In this document: in pieces, positions 36,248 through 45,207 of the stretch | Layout of the letters: each line of letters starts with the position of its first letter | Position numbering within the stretch: position 1 is the stretch's first letter | Source of the DNA: an uncultured Cellvibrionales bacterium | Lineage (GTDB): Bacteria > Pseudomonadota > Gammaproteobacteria > Pseudomonadales > Cellvibrionaceae | Direction of reading: 5' to 3' | DNA length: 64,000 nucleotides | Assembly: GCA_913050115.1 (NCBI GenBank) | Contig: CAJWZU010000003.1 | Span: 1 to 64,000 of the forward strand | Position numbers and translations under genes: made by a program | The notes under the pieces: generated by a model | What the model saw: the letters and a program-made list of their open reading frames with translations, nothing else | Database searches by the model: none | Told to the model about the DNA's origin: nothing

Positions 36248-37093
36248 ATGGATATTAATTTTCCTCTACTGCTGGTTATCGCTGTCTTCGTTAGTGCGGC
36301 AGTGTGGCTATTCGATCTGATTTTTTTAGCTAAAAAACGCCAATTAGCGGTGACTGCGGTCAATCAGCAGTTTAGTAACTTGGATCTAGAAAAAGGTGTC
36401 GACGACAAAGTTTTTCTTTTAGCGCGCAGCAATGCTGAGCAGGAGCCAATCGTTGTTGAGTACGCCAAGTCTTTTTTTCCAGTGTTATTTGTGGTTCTGG
36501 TGTTACGCTCATTTCTATTTGAGCCCTTTCAGATTCCATCGGGCTCAATGATTCCAACGCTCAAAATTGGTGACTTTATACTGGTGAATAAGTTTACCTA
36601 CGGTATACGCTTGCCGGTAACTCGCACTAAAATTATCGATATCAATCAGCCTGAACGCGGCGAAGTTATGGTTTTTTTCCCGCCGCACAAACCGGATACC
36701 TATTATATTAAGCGTGTAGTCGGTCTACCTGGCGATGACATTAGTTATATTAATAACGTCTTGTTTATTAATGGCGCGCGTATGGAACAGACACTGGTTA
36801 AAGCATTGCCACCGGGTAATCCCGAATATATATGGACTACAGAAAATTTAATCGGCGTTGAGCATCAGATGCGCAAGGCGGCTATTCCTGGTCGTTTAAG
36901 TCGCAAAGGCCATTGGATTGTTCCCGAAGGTCACTACTTCATGATGGGCGACAATCGCGATAATAGTTCTGATAGCCGCGATTGGGGACCAGTCCCTGAA
37001 GCTGCCATTGTCGGTAAGGCATTTGCTGTCTGGATGCATTGGCCAAGGCTGCTCAGTCTGCCAAAATTTAATTCTGTGGGTCCTATTCAGTAA
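36248..37093 (+). CDS. lepB: Signal peptidase I
   Basis: A 281-residue inner-membrane protease that removes signal peptides from exported proteins. Two N-terminal membrane segments (about residues 5-27 and 76-92) are followed by the catalytic periplasmic domain. The catalytic Ser100 is in PSGSM and the Lys155 general base in YYIKRVVGLPGD. The box near the end (MMGDNRDNSSDSRDWG) is intact. It lies 33 bp after lepA. Confidence 0.97.
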   Translation: MDINFPLLLVIAVFVSAAVWLFDLIFLAKKRQLAVTAVNQQFSNLDLEKGVDDKVFLLARSNAEQEPIVVEYAKSFFPVLFVVLVLRSFLFEPFQIPSGSMIPTLKIGDFILVNKFTYGIRLPVTRTKIIDINQPERGEVMVFFPPHKPDTYYIKRVVGLPGDDISYINNVLFINGARMEQTLVKALPPGNPEYIWTTENLIGVEHQMRKAAIPGRLSRKGHWIVPEGHYFMMGDNRDNSSDSRDWGPVPEAAIVGKAFAVWMHWPRLLSLPKFNSVGPIQ

Positions 37094-37126
37094 AATATAT
37101 TAAACTAATTAAGAGGCGTATTTATT

Positions 37127-37564
37127 ATGAAACAAAAAACAATAAGCAGCTGTTCGCAGCGCGGTATGTCAGTTTTTAATTTTCTGATAGTAATGATGGT
37201 GGCGGGTTTCTTTATGATGTTTGCCTTTAAAGTGGTGCCTTATTACGCGGAGAACATGTACGTGGTAGAGGCATTGAAAGCTGTCGGCGAAAGCGCCAAG
37301 CCGGTCAGCGAGATGAATAAGAGAGAAATTAAAACAATCATACAGCGTCACTATATGCTCAATAATGTGCGCGCCGAGGGCCCGAATAATATTGATGTTG
37401 ATCGTAGTCGCGATGGTCTATTGGTAAATATCAATTATGAGGTGCGAGTTCCTTTTCTCGAAGTGCTGAATCTAGATTTGGTCATGAGCTTTGAAAACCA
37501 GTTGGACTCAAGTGATGTTGAGGCTTGCTGTAAACCCACCAAGCCGGTTGTTAAGAAAAAATGA
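37127..37564 (+). CDS. DUF4845 single-pass membrane protein
   Basis: A 145-residue protein with an N-terminal prepilin-like hydrophobic helix (SVFNFLIVMMVAGFFMMFAF, residues 15-34) and a small periplasmic domain. It ends in a Cys pair and Lys-rich tail. DUF4845 genes sit between lepB and rnc in many gammaproteobacteria, but their function is not established. The stop overlaps the rnc start (ATGA). Confidence 0.85.
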   Translation: MKQKTISSCSQRGMSVFNFLIVMMVAGFFMMFAFKVVPYYAENMYVVEALKAVGESAKPVSEMNKREIKTIIQRHYMLNNVRAEGPNNIDVDRSRDGLLVNINYEVRVPFLEVLNLDLVMSFENQLDSSDVEACCKPTKPVVKKK

Positions 37565-38262
37565 TGAGTCTTAAACGACAGCGATTAATTAAGCGTTTGG
37601 GTTATACCTTTACCGATGAGTCACTGCTAGATCTGGCTTTAACGCACCGCAGTTGCGGCGCGCGCAATAACGAACGGTTGGAGTTTTTGGGAGATTCAAT
37701 TTTAAATTTCACTATGGGCGAGGCATTGTTTAATAAGTTTCCCGCCGCTCGTGAAGGGGATTTGAGTCGTCTGCGTGCTCAACTGGTTAAAGGTGAAACC
37801 TTGGCTGAGGTGGCGCGTGAGTTTGAACTGGGCGAACAGCTCAATTTAGGTGAAGGTGAAATTAAAAGCGGCGGTTTTCGTCGCGACTCTATTCTTGCAG
37901 ATACGGTTGAAGCCATTATTGGTGCTATTTATTTAGAAGCTGGCATGGATGTCTGTCAGCGGCATTTGCTGGACTGGTACGCCAAACGCGTGAGAAACAT
38001 TAGTCTGGATGAAACCCCAAAAGACAGTAAAACTCAGCTACAAGAGTATCTGCAGTCGTGTCGTGCGCCGGTACCAGAATATAAAATTATTGCCACCAGC
38101 GGCGAGTCTCACGCTCAGCAATTTACTGTTGAGTGTCGAGTGAAGCTGTTGCCAAAGCCTACTGTGGCGACGGCGAGTAATCGAAAATTGGCCGAGAAAG
38201 AAAGCGCCGCTGAGGCCTTGAATTTACTGCAAGCCCAAGCGGTAAAGCTCGGTAAAAAATGA
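37561..38262 (+). CDS. rnc: Ribonuclease III
   Basis: A 233-residue endonuclease that cuts double-stranded RNA, including rRNA precursors. The signature [12 protein letters not shown] is present, with metal-binding Glu41 and Asp45 and a second acidic patch ([15 protein letters not shown]). The C-terminal double-stranded-RNA-binding domain begins near residue 158 ([11 protein letters not shown]). The start overlaps the upstream stop by 4 bp, and its own stop overlaps era. Confidence 0.97.
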   Translation: MMSLKRQRLIKRLGYTFTDESLLDLALTHRSCGARNNERLEFLGDSILNFTMGEALFNKFPAAREGDLSRLRAQLVKGETLAEVAREFELGEQLNLGEGEIKSGGFRRDSILADTVEAIIGAIYLEAGMDVCQRHLLDWYAKRVRNISLDETPKDSKTQLQEYLQSCRAPVPEYKIIATSGESHAQQFTVECRVKLLPKPTVATASNRKLAEKESAAEALNLLQAQAVKLGKK

Positions 38263-39182
38263 GTGTAAATATGACTGTTGTTGTGAGTGAAAAAAAGAGT
38301 CGCTGTGGCTACGCTGCTATTATTGGCCGGCCTAATGTGGGTAAATCTACTCTGCTTAATCATGTGTTGGGACAGAAAATTAGCATAACGTCGCGTAAGC
38401 CTCAAACTACGCGCCATAATATGCTCGGTATTAAGACCGAAGAAAATCATCAAATTATTTTTGTTGACACCCCTGGTATGCACTTGGGCCAAGACAAGGC
38501 TATAAATCGTTACATGAACCGCTCCGCTTCCACGGCTATTCGTGACGTTGATGTTGTGGTGTTTGTTGTTGATCGCTGCGCCTGGACTGAGGAAGACGAA
38601 GCGGTGGCTCGCCGCTTGGAAAACTGTGAAATTCCGGTGCTTATTGCTCTCAATAAAGTTGATCAACTCGATGATAAAGAGTCGCTTCTGCCTCAAATTG
38701 AGCAGTTGCTAGAGCGTGTCGGTGCCAGTGAGATAATTCCTATTTCCGCTTTACGCGGCAATAACCTCGACGCCTTAGAGCGTGAAATTGTCAAACGCTT
38801 GCCTGTGGGTGAGCATTTCTTTCCGGAAGATCAGATTACCGATCGTAGTTCGCGATTTATCGCCGCTGAAATGGTGCGTGAAAAAATCACTCGCCAACTC
38901 GGTGACGAACTCCCTTACCAAATGAATGTAGAGATTGAAGAGTTTTCTCAACAGGGTGAGGTGCTCCACATTGGCGCCTTGATTTTGGTTGAGCGCGACG
39001 GCCAGAAACGTATATTGATCGGCAATAAAGGTGACCGTATTAAGCAAATTGGCACCGATGCCCGAGGTGACATGGAAGCGTTGTTCGGCTGCAAGGTAAT
39101 GCTGAGACTCTGGGTAAAAGTGAAATCGGGCTGGTCTGATGATGAGCGTGCTCTAAGAAGCTTGGGTTACGATAACCTCTAG
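38259..39182 (+). CDS. era: GTPase Era
   Basis: A 307-residue GTPase that matures the 30S ribosomal subunit by binding the 3' end of 16S rRNA. Motifs are GRPNVGKS (residues 23-30), the DTPG G3 motif and NKVD (G4). A KH RNA-binding domain near the C-terminus contains [18 protein letters not shown]. The N-terminus is about eight residues longer than E. coli Era, and the Met at residue 5 is an alternative start. Overlaps with rnc and recO indicate one operon. Confidence 0.97.
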   Translation: MSVNMTVVVSEKKSRCGYAAIIGRPNVGKSTLLNHVLGQKISITSRKPQTTRHNMLGIKTEENHQIIFVDTPGMHLGQDKAINRYMNRSASTAIRDVDVVVFVVDRCAWTEEDEAVARRLENCEIPVLIALNKVDQLDDKESLLPQIEQLLERVGASEIIPISALRGNNLDALEREIVKRLPVGEHFFPEDQITDRSSRFIAAEMVREKITRQLGDELPYQMNVEIEEFSQQGEVLHIGALILVERDGQKRILIGNKGDRIKQIGTDARGDMEALFGCKVMLRLWVKVKSGWSDDERALRSLGYDNL

Positions 39183-39874
39183 TGCGCATTGAACTGCAGC
39201 CAGCCTATATACTGCATTCTCGTAACTACCGTGACACCAGTGTTATTGCCGACCTTTGGACGCCAGAATATGGGCGTTTGTCAGTGTTGGCGAAGGGTGC
39301 TCGTCGCCGCAAGGGTGGCAACAAGCATTTACTGGTTCCCTTTACGCCGCTACTTATTTCTTGCCGGGGTAGAAGTGAGTTAAAGACATTGACCCATATC
39401 GAACTGGCGGGCCGAAGTGTGTCGTTGCAACAAACAATGTTGTTCAGCGGCTTTTATCTAAATGAACTATTACTGCGATTGCTACCCATAGCAGACCCGC
39501 ATACACTCTTATTTTCCCGCTATGGGCAGATAATTGAGTCACTCCAACAAGACATAGAACTTGAGCCCTGCCTAAGACAATTTGAATGGTTTTTATTGCA
39601 ACAACTCGGGTACGGATTGAGCTTTTCAGTGGATGCCGATCTGCAGCAGCCTGTTATCGCCAGCTATTACTATCAGTTGGATGTGAGCAGGGGATTTGTG
39701 GCTTGTGGCGATGGCTGCTATCAAGGGACTCACTTACTTGCGATTGCCGCTGCAGATTACAGTTTGGCGACCACTCGTCAGGTGGCTAAGCAGGTCGCCC
39801 GGCGGGCTTTACAAGCGTTGCTCGGATCTAAACCACTGAATAGTCGCGAGATGTATCGACAGATGCATGTCTAA
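39182..39874 (+). CDS. recO: DNA repair protein RecO
   Basis: A 230-residue recombination mediator that loads RecA on SSB-coated DNA. It starts at GTG with a 1-bp overlap with the era stop. The N-terminal OB fold is recognisable (ILHSRNYRDTSVIADLWTPEYG, seen here from residue 10), followed by the FLLQQLGYG segment. The zinc-type Cys cluster found in some RecO proteins is reduced (only CGDGCY remains). Confidence 0.93.
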   Translation: MRIELQPAYILHSRNYRDTSVIADLWTPEYGRLSVLAKGARRRKGGNKHLLVPFTPLLISCRGRSELKTLTHIELAGRSVSLQQTMLFSGFYLNELLLRLLPIADPHTLLFSRYGQIIESLQQDIELEPCLRQFEWFLLQQLGYGLSFSVDADLQQPVIASYYYQLDVSRGFVACGDGCYQGTHLLAIAAADYSLATTRQVAKQVARRALQALLGSKPLNSREMYRQMHV

Positions 39875-42702
39875 TTTTCAAAGCCAAATAAGACGTCAAC
39901 ATCAAACTCTTGATTCCAATTCAGTAGTGCAGCAATCGCGTTGCCGAGTTCTATAAATTCCTGTTCTATGTTTACATATTGTTTTTGCTGTAGTAATTTG
40001 TCTAGTCTGCCGCTTATCTCCTTAAGTGCCGGAACACCGCTGTAGCAACAGCTGCCGTAGAGTTTGTGGATTCGCTCGGACAGCTCGTCAAATTTTTGCT
40101 CACTGTACAGATGTGGTAATCGCTTAATGTCTTGCTTGGCGGAGTCGATCAACATACTGAGCATGTCTCGGGCTAAATCAGGTTTATAGTTCGCAAGTAC
40201 TAGGCATTTTTCTCGGTCAACCACGACATTACTGTTGGCTTGATCGGATTTTTCTTGCGCGACGGCTGCAACCACTGTGGTTTTGCCAACACCGCTGCCA
40301 ATGTTGGGTTGGTTCCAGCGATGCAGGGTATGTTGCAGTTGAGATTCACTCACTGGCTTGTGTAAATAATCATCCATGCCTGCCAACAGCAAGTCTGTTT
40401 TTTGATCGCTCATAGCGTGCGCTGTGAGCGCAATTATAGGCGTACGTCTTTTGGAACCTTCGCGCTTACGTAATTCTCGTGTGGTATCCATGCCGTCGAG
40501 TATCGGCATTTGTACGTCCATAAATATCAGGTCGTAATCTTGTTGTGCACATAGTTGCAGTGCTTCGCTGCCATTGTTGGCAGTGGTTACTTTTGCGCCA
40601 ATACCTTTTAATAATTCGCTGGCCAACTGTAAATTAGCCGGGTTGTCATCGACCACCAACACCTTTTCCGACCGAGCTTTAGGCACCTCTTCATAGGGCG
40701 GTTTTTTTAGTGGCGAGGCAGTGATTACAGCGACGCTGTTTTGGGCTTTGCTGTTTCTTTGTTCAACATGTACTTGTAGGTCTTGGCACATTAACGGCTT
40801 TAGGCAGTTACGGATCAGTTTATGTAAAGTCGTATCGACAATTAGCGACAGCTGTTCACTGCTAGCGATAGTGACTATGCGGCATTGGTACCTCTGGCTG
40901 GCCCGCCAGATCACTTTCTTTAATTGCTGGTAGTCGTCGCCGTTAAAATCAAAACTGCTATCAAGTAATAATAGATCATAAGGTTTGCCCGATTGGTTGG
41001 CCTCACTAATTCTGGGGAGTAACTGCTCGATACTACTCTGCTGATCGCAGCTTACATCCCAGTTTTCTAGTAGATCCTGCAGCTGCAGCGTGGCCATCGA
41101 ATTGCGGCTAAATATTAGAGCGCGCTGCCCAGCCAAAGACAGCTTGTTTTGGTTGTTGTTTTGGTTGTTGCTTCGATCAATACCCAATTTTAGCTGAAAC
41201 CAGAATGTGGAACCTTGACCGACCTTGCTGTCGACGCCAATTTGCCCGTCCATACGCTCAATCAGGCCTTTTGATATGCTCAGGCCGAGGCCGGCGCCGC
41301 CATGTTCTCGGGCATTAGATGTATCCGCTTGAGAGAAGGGGCTGAAGAGCTCTTGTTGCTGCTCAAGAGTAAGGCCGATGCCTGTATCGCTGATACTGAT
41401 CTTGATTTCGACCTGTGTATCTAGAGTCTGTAGCTGTTGTACGCGAATGATAATGTTGCCACGCTCAGAAAATTTGATGCCATTACCGATAAGGTTACTG
41501 AGTATTTGTTTTAATCGCAGAGGGTCGCCCAGCAGTTGTTGCGGTAGTTCGGGGTCGAAAAGAGTGATTAACTCCAGTTTTTTCTGCTGAGCTTCGAGGG
41601 CTAATATTTTTAAAGTTTCTTCAATGCAGTTACGGGGATTTAGTGGCATATAGTCGAGTGTTAATTGCCCAGTTTCTAGCTTGGAGAAATCGAGAATGTC
41701 GTTGATACTGGTGAGTAGATTCTGTGACGACTCTAAAATAGTGCGCAGATAATTTTGTTGTTGCTCGCTCAGTTCGGTACGCAAAGCTAGTTGGGCGAAG
41801 CCAATAATGCCATTCAGGGGGGTTCGAAACTCATGACTGGTGTTGGCGAGAAACTCTGATTTTATTCGGCTGGCCTCCAACGCCTCTTTGCGGGCGATAT
41901 TCAACTCAATGTTTTGCACTTCGATGGTGTCGAGAGTTTCACGTAAGTCATTGGTCGACTGGTCGGTATGGTATTGATTGTCTTGTTGCGTTTGTAGCAA
42001 TGAACATCGCATTTGTTCGATACTTTGCATTATTTCACTCAGTTCTCGATTGTGTTGTTGGTCGGTGCTGTTGTCGCTGTTGGTACTTAAAATGCCGGCC
42101 GAGATTTGATTGATATTGGCGCAAATTTGGCGCAGAGCATTGACCAAGCTACGGCTACAATGTGTTGTTAGAGCCGCGGCAATGGCTGTGCAGAGGAGCC
42201 ATAAAAGCATACCGCTTAAAAGTGTTTGGTAGTCGAGCAATAAGTAGGGCAGTTTACTGAGCTCGAGGTAGAGGCTGGAACCATCATTAAAAGCGGCTTT
42301 GAACAGTAGTGTCTGGCCACTTTGGCTTTGGCTAAACTGGGTGGCTTGCCTTTTATCGATTAGAGCTAGGCTTTGTGTAGCGATGCGAGGAATATGGGTC
42401 TCAAAAACTGGCCCTAAATGAAGGTGTTCTTTATTGTTGTTTGAGTATATGGCTAGAGCCCGAATAGAAGGTTCTACTCTAGCGGCATCAAACAAATTAC
42501 TAATCTGTTCTTTATTGTCGATACCGATCTGTTCGACCATCAGAGCCCACTGTTTAATTTGTGCGTTGCCATACTGCTGAACGAACTTATCCGTGTAGCT
42601 AATATTGAGATAGATGAGGCTCGCGCAGAGGGCAAAGCTGAGTCCGGTGAGAGGAAGTAAAATGACTTTGAGAGCTTGACTGTGAATGCTGGGTAGTTTC
42701 AT
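39871..42702 (-). CDS. barA: BarA-type hybrid sensor histidine kinase
   Basis: A 943-residue membrane kinase with an architecture like BarA/GacS, which feeds the UvrY/GacA response regulator and the carbon-storage system. Two transmembrane helices (about 11-31 and 161-180) flank a short periplasmic domain. The DHp domain has His290 in SHEFRTP. The ATPase domain has NGIKFSE, DTGIGL and GGAGLGLSI. A degenerate receiver lies near residues 520-640. An intact receiver has VLVVDDNPAN and MDVQMP, and a terminal Hpt domain contains HKLYGSC. It converges with recO, overlapping by 4 bp. Confidence 0.92.
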   Translation of the reverse strand: MKLPSIHSQALKVILLPLTGLSFALCASLIYLNISYTDKFVQQYGNAQIKQWALMVEQIGIDNKEQISNLFDAARVEPSIRALAIYSNNNKEHLHLGPVFETHIPRIATQSLALIDKRQATQFSQSQSGQTLLFKAAFNDGSSLYLELSKLPYLLLDYQTLLSGMLLWLLCTAIAAALTTHCSRSLVNALRQICANINQISAGILSTNSDNSTDQQHNRELSEIMQSIEQMRCSLLQTQQDNQYHTDQSTNDLRETLDTIEVQNIELNIARKEALEASRIKSEFLANTSHEFRTPLNGIIGFAQLALRTELSEQQQNYLRTILESSQNLLTSINDILDFSKLETGQLTLDYMPLNPRNCIEETLKILALEAQQKKLELITLFDPELPQQLLGDPLRLKQILSNLIGNGIKFSERGNIIIRVQQLQTLDTQVEIKISISDTGIGLTLEQQQELFSPFSQADTSNAREHGGAGLGLSISKGLIERMDGQIGVDSKVGQGSTFWFQLKLGIDRSNNQNNNQNKLSLAGQRALIFSRNSMATLQLQDLLENWDVSCDQQSSIEQLLPRISEANQSGKPYDLLLLDSSFDFNGDDYQQLKKVIWRASQRYQCRIVTIASSEQLSLIVDTTLHKLIRNCLKPLMCQDLQVHVEQRNSKAQNSVAVITASPLKKPPYEEVPKARSEKVLVVDDNPANLQLASELLKGIGAKVTTANNGSEALQLCAQQDYDLIFMDVQMPILDGMDTTRELRKREGSKRRTPIIALTAHAMSDQKTDLLLAGMDDYLHKPVSESQLQHTLHRWNQPNIGSGVGKTTVVAAVAQEKSDQANSNVVVDREKCLVLANYKPDLARDMLSMLIDSAKQDIKRLPHLYSEQKFDELSERIHKLYGSCCYSGVPALKEISGRLDKLLQQKQYVNIEQEFIELGNAIAALLNWNQEFDVDVLFGFEN

Positions 42703-42865
42703 AGTATTTAATGGCCTATTCGCAATTTTCTAACTTTATCACAGGCATCACAGTGGGTGAAAATCGGAGTTTACTTGCCTATTTAATAGCCTGTGAAATC
42801 CGCATCGAATTTGAACTCGCTTAGGGTTAAAATAGGTGGCTATATTGTTACTGGATTTTCTATAG

Positions 42866-43765
42866 ATGTCATACCCGACGATCGAAGCCTGTATTGGCAA
42901 GACTCCTTTGGTGCGTTTACAGCGTTTGCCTATTTCTGGGCGTAATACTGTATTAGTGAAGTTGGAAGGTAATAATCCCGCCGGATCGGTTAAAGACCGC
43001 CCGGCGTTGTCGATGATTTTACAGGCTGAGGCGCGCGGCGATATTGCCCCTGGCGACACGCTTATTGAGGCGACCAGTGGTAATACGGGCATAGCTCTGG
43101 CAATGGTAGCGGCAATTAAAGGCTATGCCATGACGCTCATCATGCCAGACAATATGACCGCCGAGCGCAAGGCGGCTATGAGCGCTTATGGTGCCAATTT
43201 GATTTTGGTGACTAAAGAGCAGAGCATGGAAGGTGCCCGTGATCTTGCCAAACAAATGGAAGCCGACGGTAAAGGCGTGGTACTCAATCAGTTCGACAAC
43301 GCCGATAACCCGCTGGCGCACTACCAAACCACAGGGCCTGAGTTATGGCAGCAGACCGATGGCACTATTACTCATTTTATTAGTTCTATGGGCACTACTG
43401 GTACGATTATGGGCACCTCGGCCTATTTAAAAGAGCGCGATAGCGACATTCAAATTGTTGGGCTGGAACCGGCCGAAAGCGCTTCAATTCCGGGTATTCG
43501 GCGCTGGCCGGAAGAGTATTTACCGTCCTTTTTTGATCGTAGCCGTGTAGATCGAGTTGTCAGCATGCCGCAGGTCGATGCTGAACAGACAATGATTGAT
43601 TTAGCTCAGCGCGAGGGCATTTTCTGTGGTGTTTCTTCTGGTGGCTCGGTAGCTGCTGCATTACAGTTGGATCGAGAACTTGAGGGCGCGGTAATAGTGG
43701 CGATCATTTGTGATCGTGGCGATCGTTATTTATCTTCAGGTGTTTTTTCGAAGGGTAGAACGTGA
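42866..43765 (+). CDS. cysM: Cysteine synthase B
   Basis: A 299-residue PLP enzyme that makes cysteine from O-acetylserine and sulfide or thiosulfate. The PLP lysine is in NPAGSVKDRPA, the substrate loop is ATSGNTGIAL and the phosphate-binding loop is SSMGTTGTIMG. Length and the IRRWPEEYLP segment fit CysM better than CysK. It is divergent from barA, and its stop overlaps the rlmD start. Confidence 0.95.
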   Translation: MSYPTIEACIGKTPLVRLQRLPISGRNTVLVKLEGNNPAGSVKDRPALSMILQAEARGDIAPGDTLIEATSGNTGIALAMVAAIKGYAMTLIMPDNMTAERKAAMSAYGANLILVTKEQSMEGARDLAKQMEADGKGVVLNQFDNADNPLAHYQTTGPELWQQTDGTITHFISSMGTTGTIMGTSAYLKERDSDIQIVGLEPAESASIPGIRRWPEEYLPSFFDRSRVDRVVSMPQVDAEQTMIDLAQREGIFCGVSSGGSVAAALQLDRELEGAVIVAIICDRGDRYLSSGVFSKGRT

Positions 43766-45147
43766 GTCGCAGAATATTTAAAAAGCCTGCTGGGCAACAG
43801 AAATCTCGCACTGGCCGTCGTCAGGCGCCTAACAACAGCGTTCAGCTAAGTGCTAACAAAGAAGTCTTAATTAGCGATTTTTCCCACGATGGCCGCGGTA
43901 TTTCTCGTACCGAGGGGAAAACGCTATTCGTAGAGGGAGCACTGCCTGGTGAGCGCGTATTGGCGCAGGTGTATTCCGAACACAGCCGCTATAGTGAGGC
44001 CCGCACACTTGACGTATTAGAGCCTAGTGCCACACGCGGTGAGCCTGCCTGTATCCACTACGCTTCTTGCGGAGGCTGTAACTTGCAACATGTAGCCAGT
44101 GCTGAGCAGTTGGCGCTGAAAGAAACGGCTGTACTGGATCAATTTCAACGCTGGTCAGGTTTAACGCCTAAGCGAATATTGCCCGCTCTGAGTTCACCGC
44201 AAAGTGGCTACCGTCAGCGCGCCAGAATGGCGGTGTGGTATCGCGACGATGGCACCGTTGAGTTAGGTTTTCGCCGCGCTCACAGTAAGGCTTTAGTCGA
44301 TGTTAATGTGTGCTCGGTACTGGACTTGCGCCTTAACGTTTTGTTAACGCCGTTAAGAGAGTGGCTGTTGCATGTGCACGGCAGCCGCGCGGTTACCCAC
44401 ATTGAACTTATCGCTACCGATTCTGAAGTGGGTGTGGTTGTTCGTCATACCAAACGCTTGCATGCTGCGGCATTAACCGAGCTAATACTATTGGCTGGCG
44501 CTGACAACGTTCGTATTTGGTTAAAACCGGGCAGTGACGCGCAGTTGTTTGACCTCGATGGCGAGGCTTGTAATCCGCGTATGAGTTATCAGTTAACAGA
44601 CCAAGTGCTGCAACTGCAATTTCATCCCTGTGATTTTACTCAGGTTAATGCTGGCGTTAACCGCGACATGATCAATCAGGCGTTGGCGTTGCTACGGCTG
44701 CAAAAAGATGAGCGGGTGCTGGATTTGTTTTGTGGCGTCGGTAATTTCACCTTGCCAATGGCGCGTTCAGCTCTGGAGGTTATCGGGGTTGAAGGTGCAG
44801 AGAGCATGGTGCAGCGCGGGCGTGAAAATGCTGAACTTAATGGTATCGATAACTGCAGCTATTTTAGCGCTAACCTCGAGGCCGAGGTATCAAAACTGGG
44901 TTGGGCTAAAAAGCCTGTTGATGCCATATTGCTCGATCCACCGCGCGCAGGAGCGAAGGGAGCCATGAATTGGCTGCAGCAACTTTCGGCGAGTCGCGTG
45001 GTCTATGTCTCCTGTAACCCAGCCACTTTAGCTCGCGATGCTAAGTTACTGGCCGCTATGGGATATCAATTGGAGGCTTTGGGGGTTATGGATATGTTTC
45101 CGCAAACCGCTCATATTGAGTCGATGGCGCTGTTTACAAAGCAGTAG
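43762..45147 (+). CDS. rlmD: 23S rRNA (uracil-1939-C5)-methyltransferase
   Basis: A 461-residue SAM-dependent enzyme methylating U1939 of 23S rRNA. A TRAM domain lies near residues 25-85. The 4Fe-4S Cys cluster includes YASCGGCNLQHV. The SAM motif DLFCGVGNFTLP and the catalytic-Cys motif VSCNPATLARD are near the end, with the DPPRAG motif between. The start is GTG 43762, overlapping the cysM stop (GTGA). Confidence 0.96.
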   Translation: MSRRIFKKPAGQQKSRTGRRQAPNNSVQLSANKEVLISDFSHDGRGISRTEGKTLFVEGALPGERVLAQVYSEHSRYSEARTLDVLEPSATRGEPACIHYASCGGCNLQHVASAEQLALKETAVLDQFQRWSGLTPKRILPALSSPQSGYRQRARMAVWYRDDGTVELGFRRAHSKALVDVNVCSVLDLRLNVLLTPLREWLLHVHGSRAVTHIELIATDSEVGVVVRHTKRLHAAALTELILLAGADNVRIWLKPGSDAQLFDLDGEACNPRMSYQLTDQVLQLQFHPCDFTQVNAGVNRDMINQALALLRLQKDERVLDLFCGVGNFTLPMARSALEVIGVEGAESMVQRGRENAELNGIDNCSYFSANLEAEVSKLGWAKKPVDAILLDPPRAGAKGAMNWLQQLSASRVVYVSCNPATLARDAKLLAAMGYQLEALGVMDMFPQTAHIESMALFTKQ

Positions 45148-45207
45148 ATTAAAATCAAATACTCTCTTTTCACTTTTAAATACAGCACGCCCACAGGGCC
45201 CTAGCGA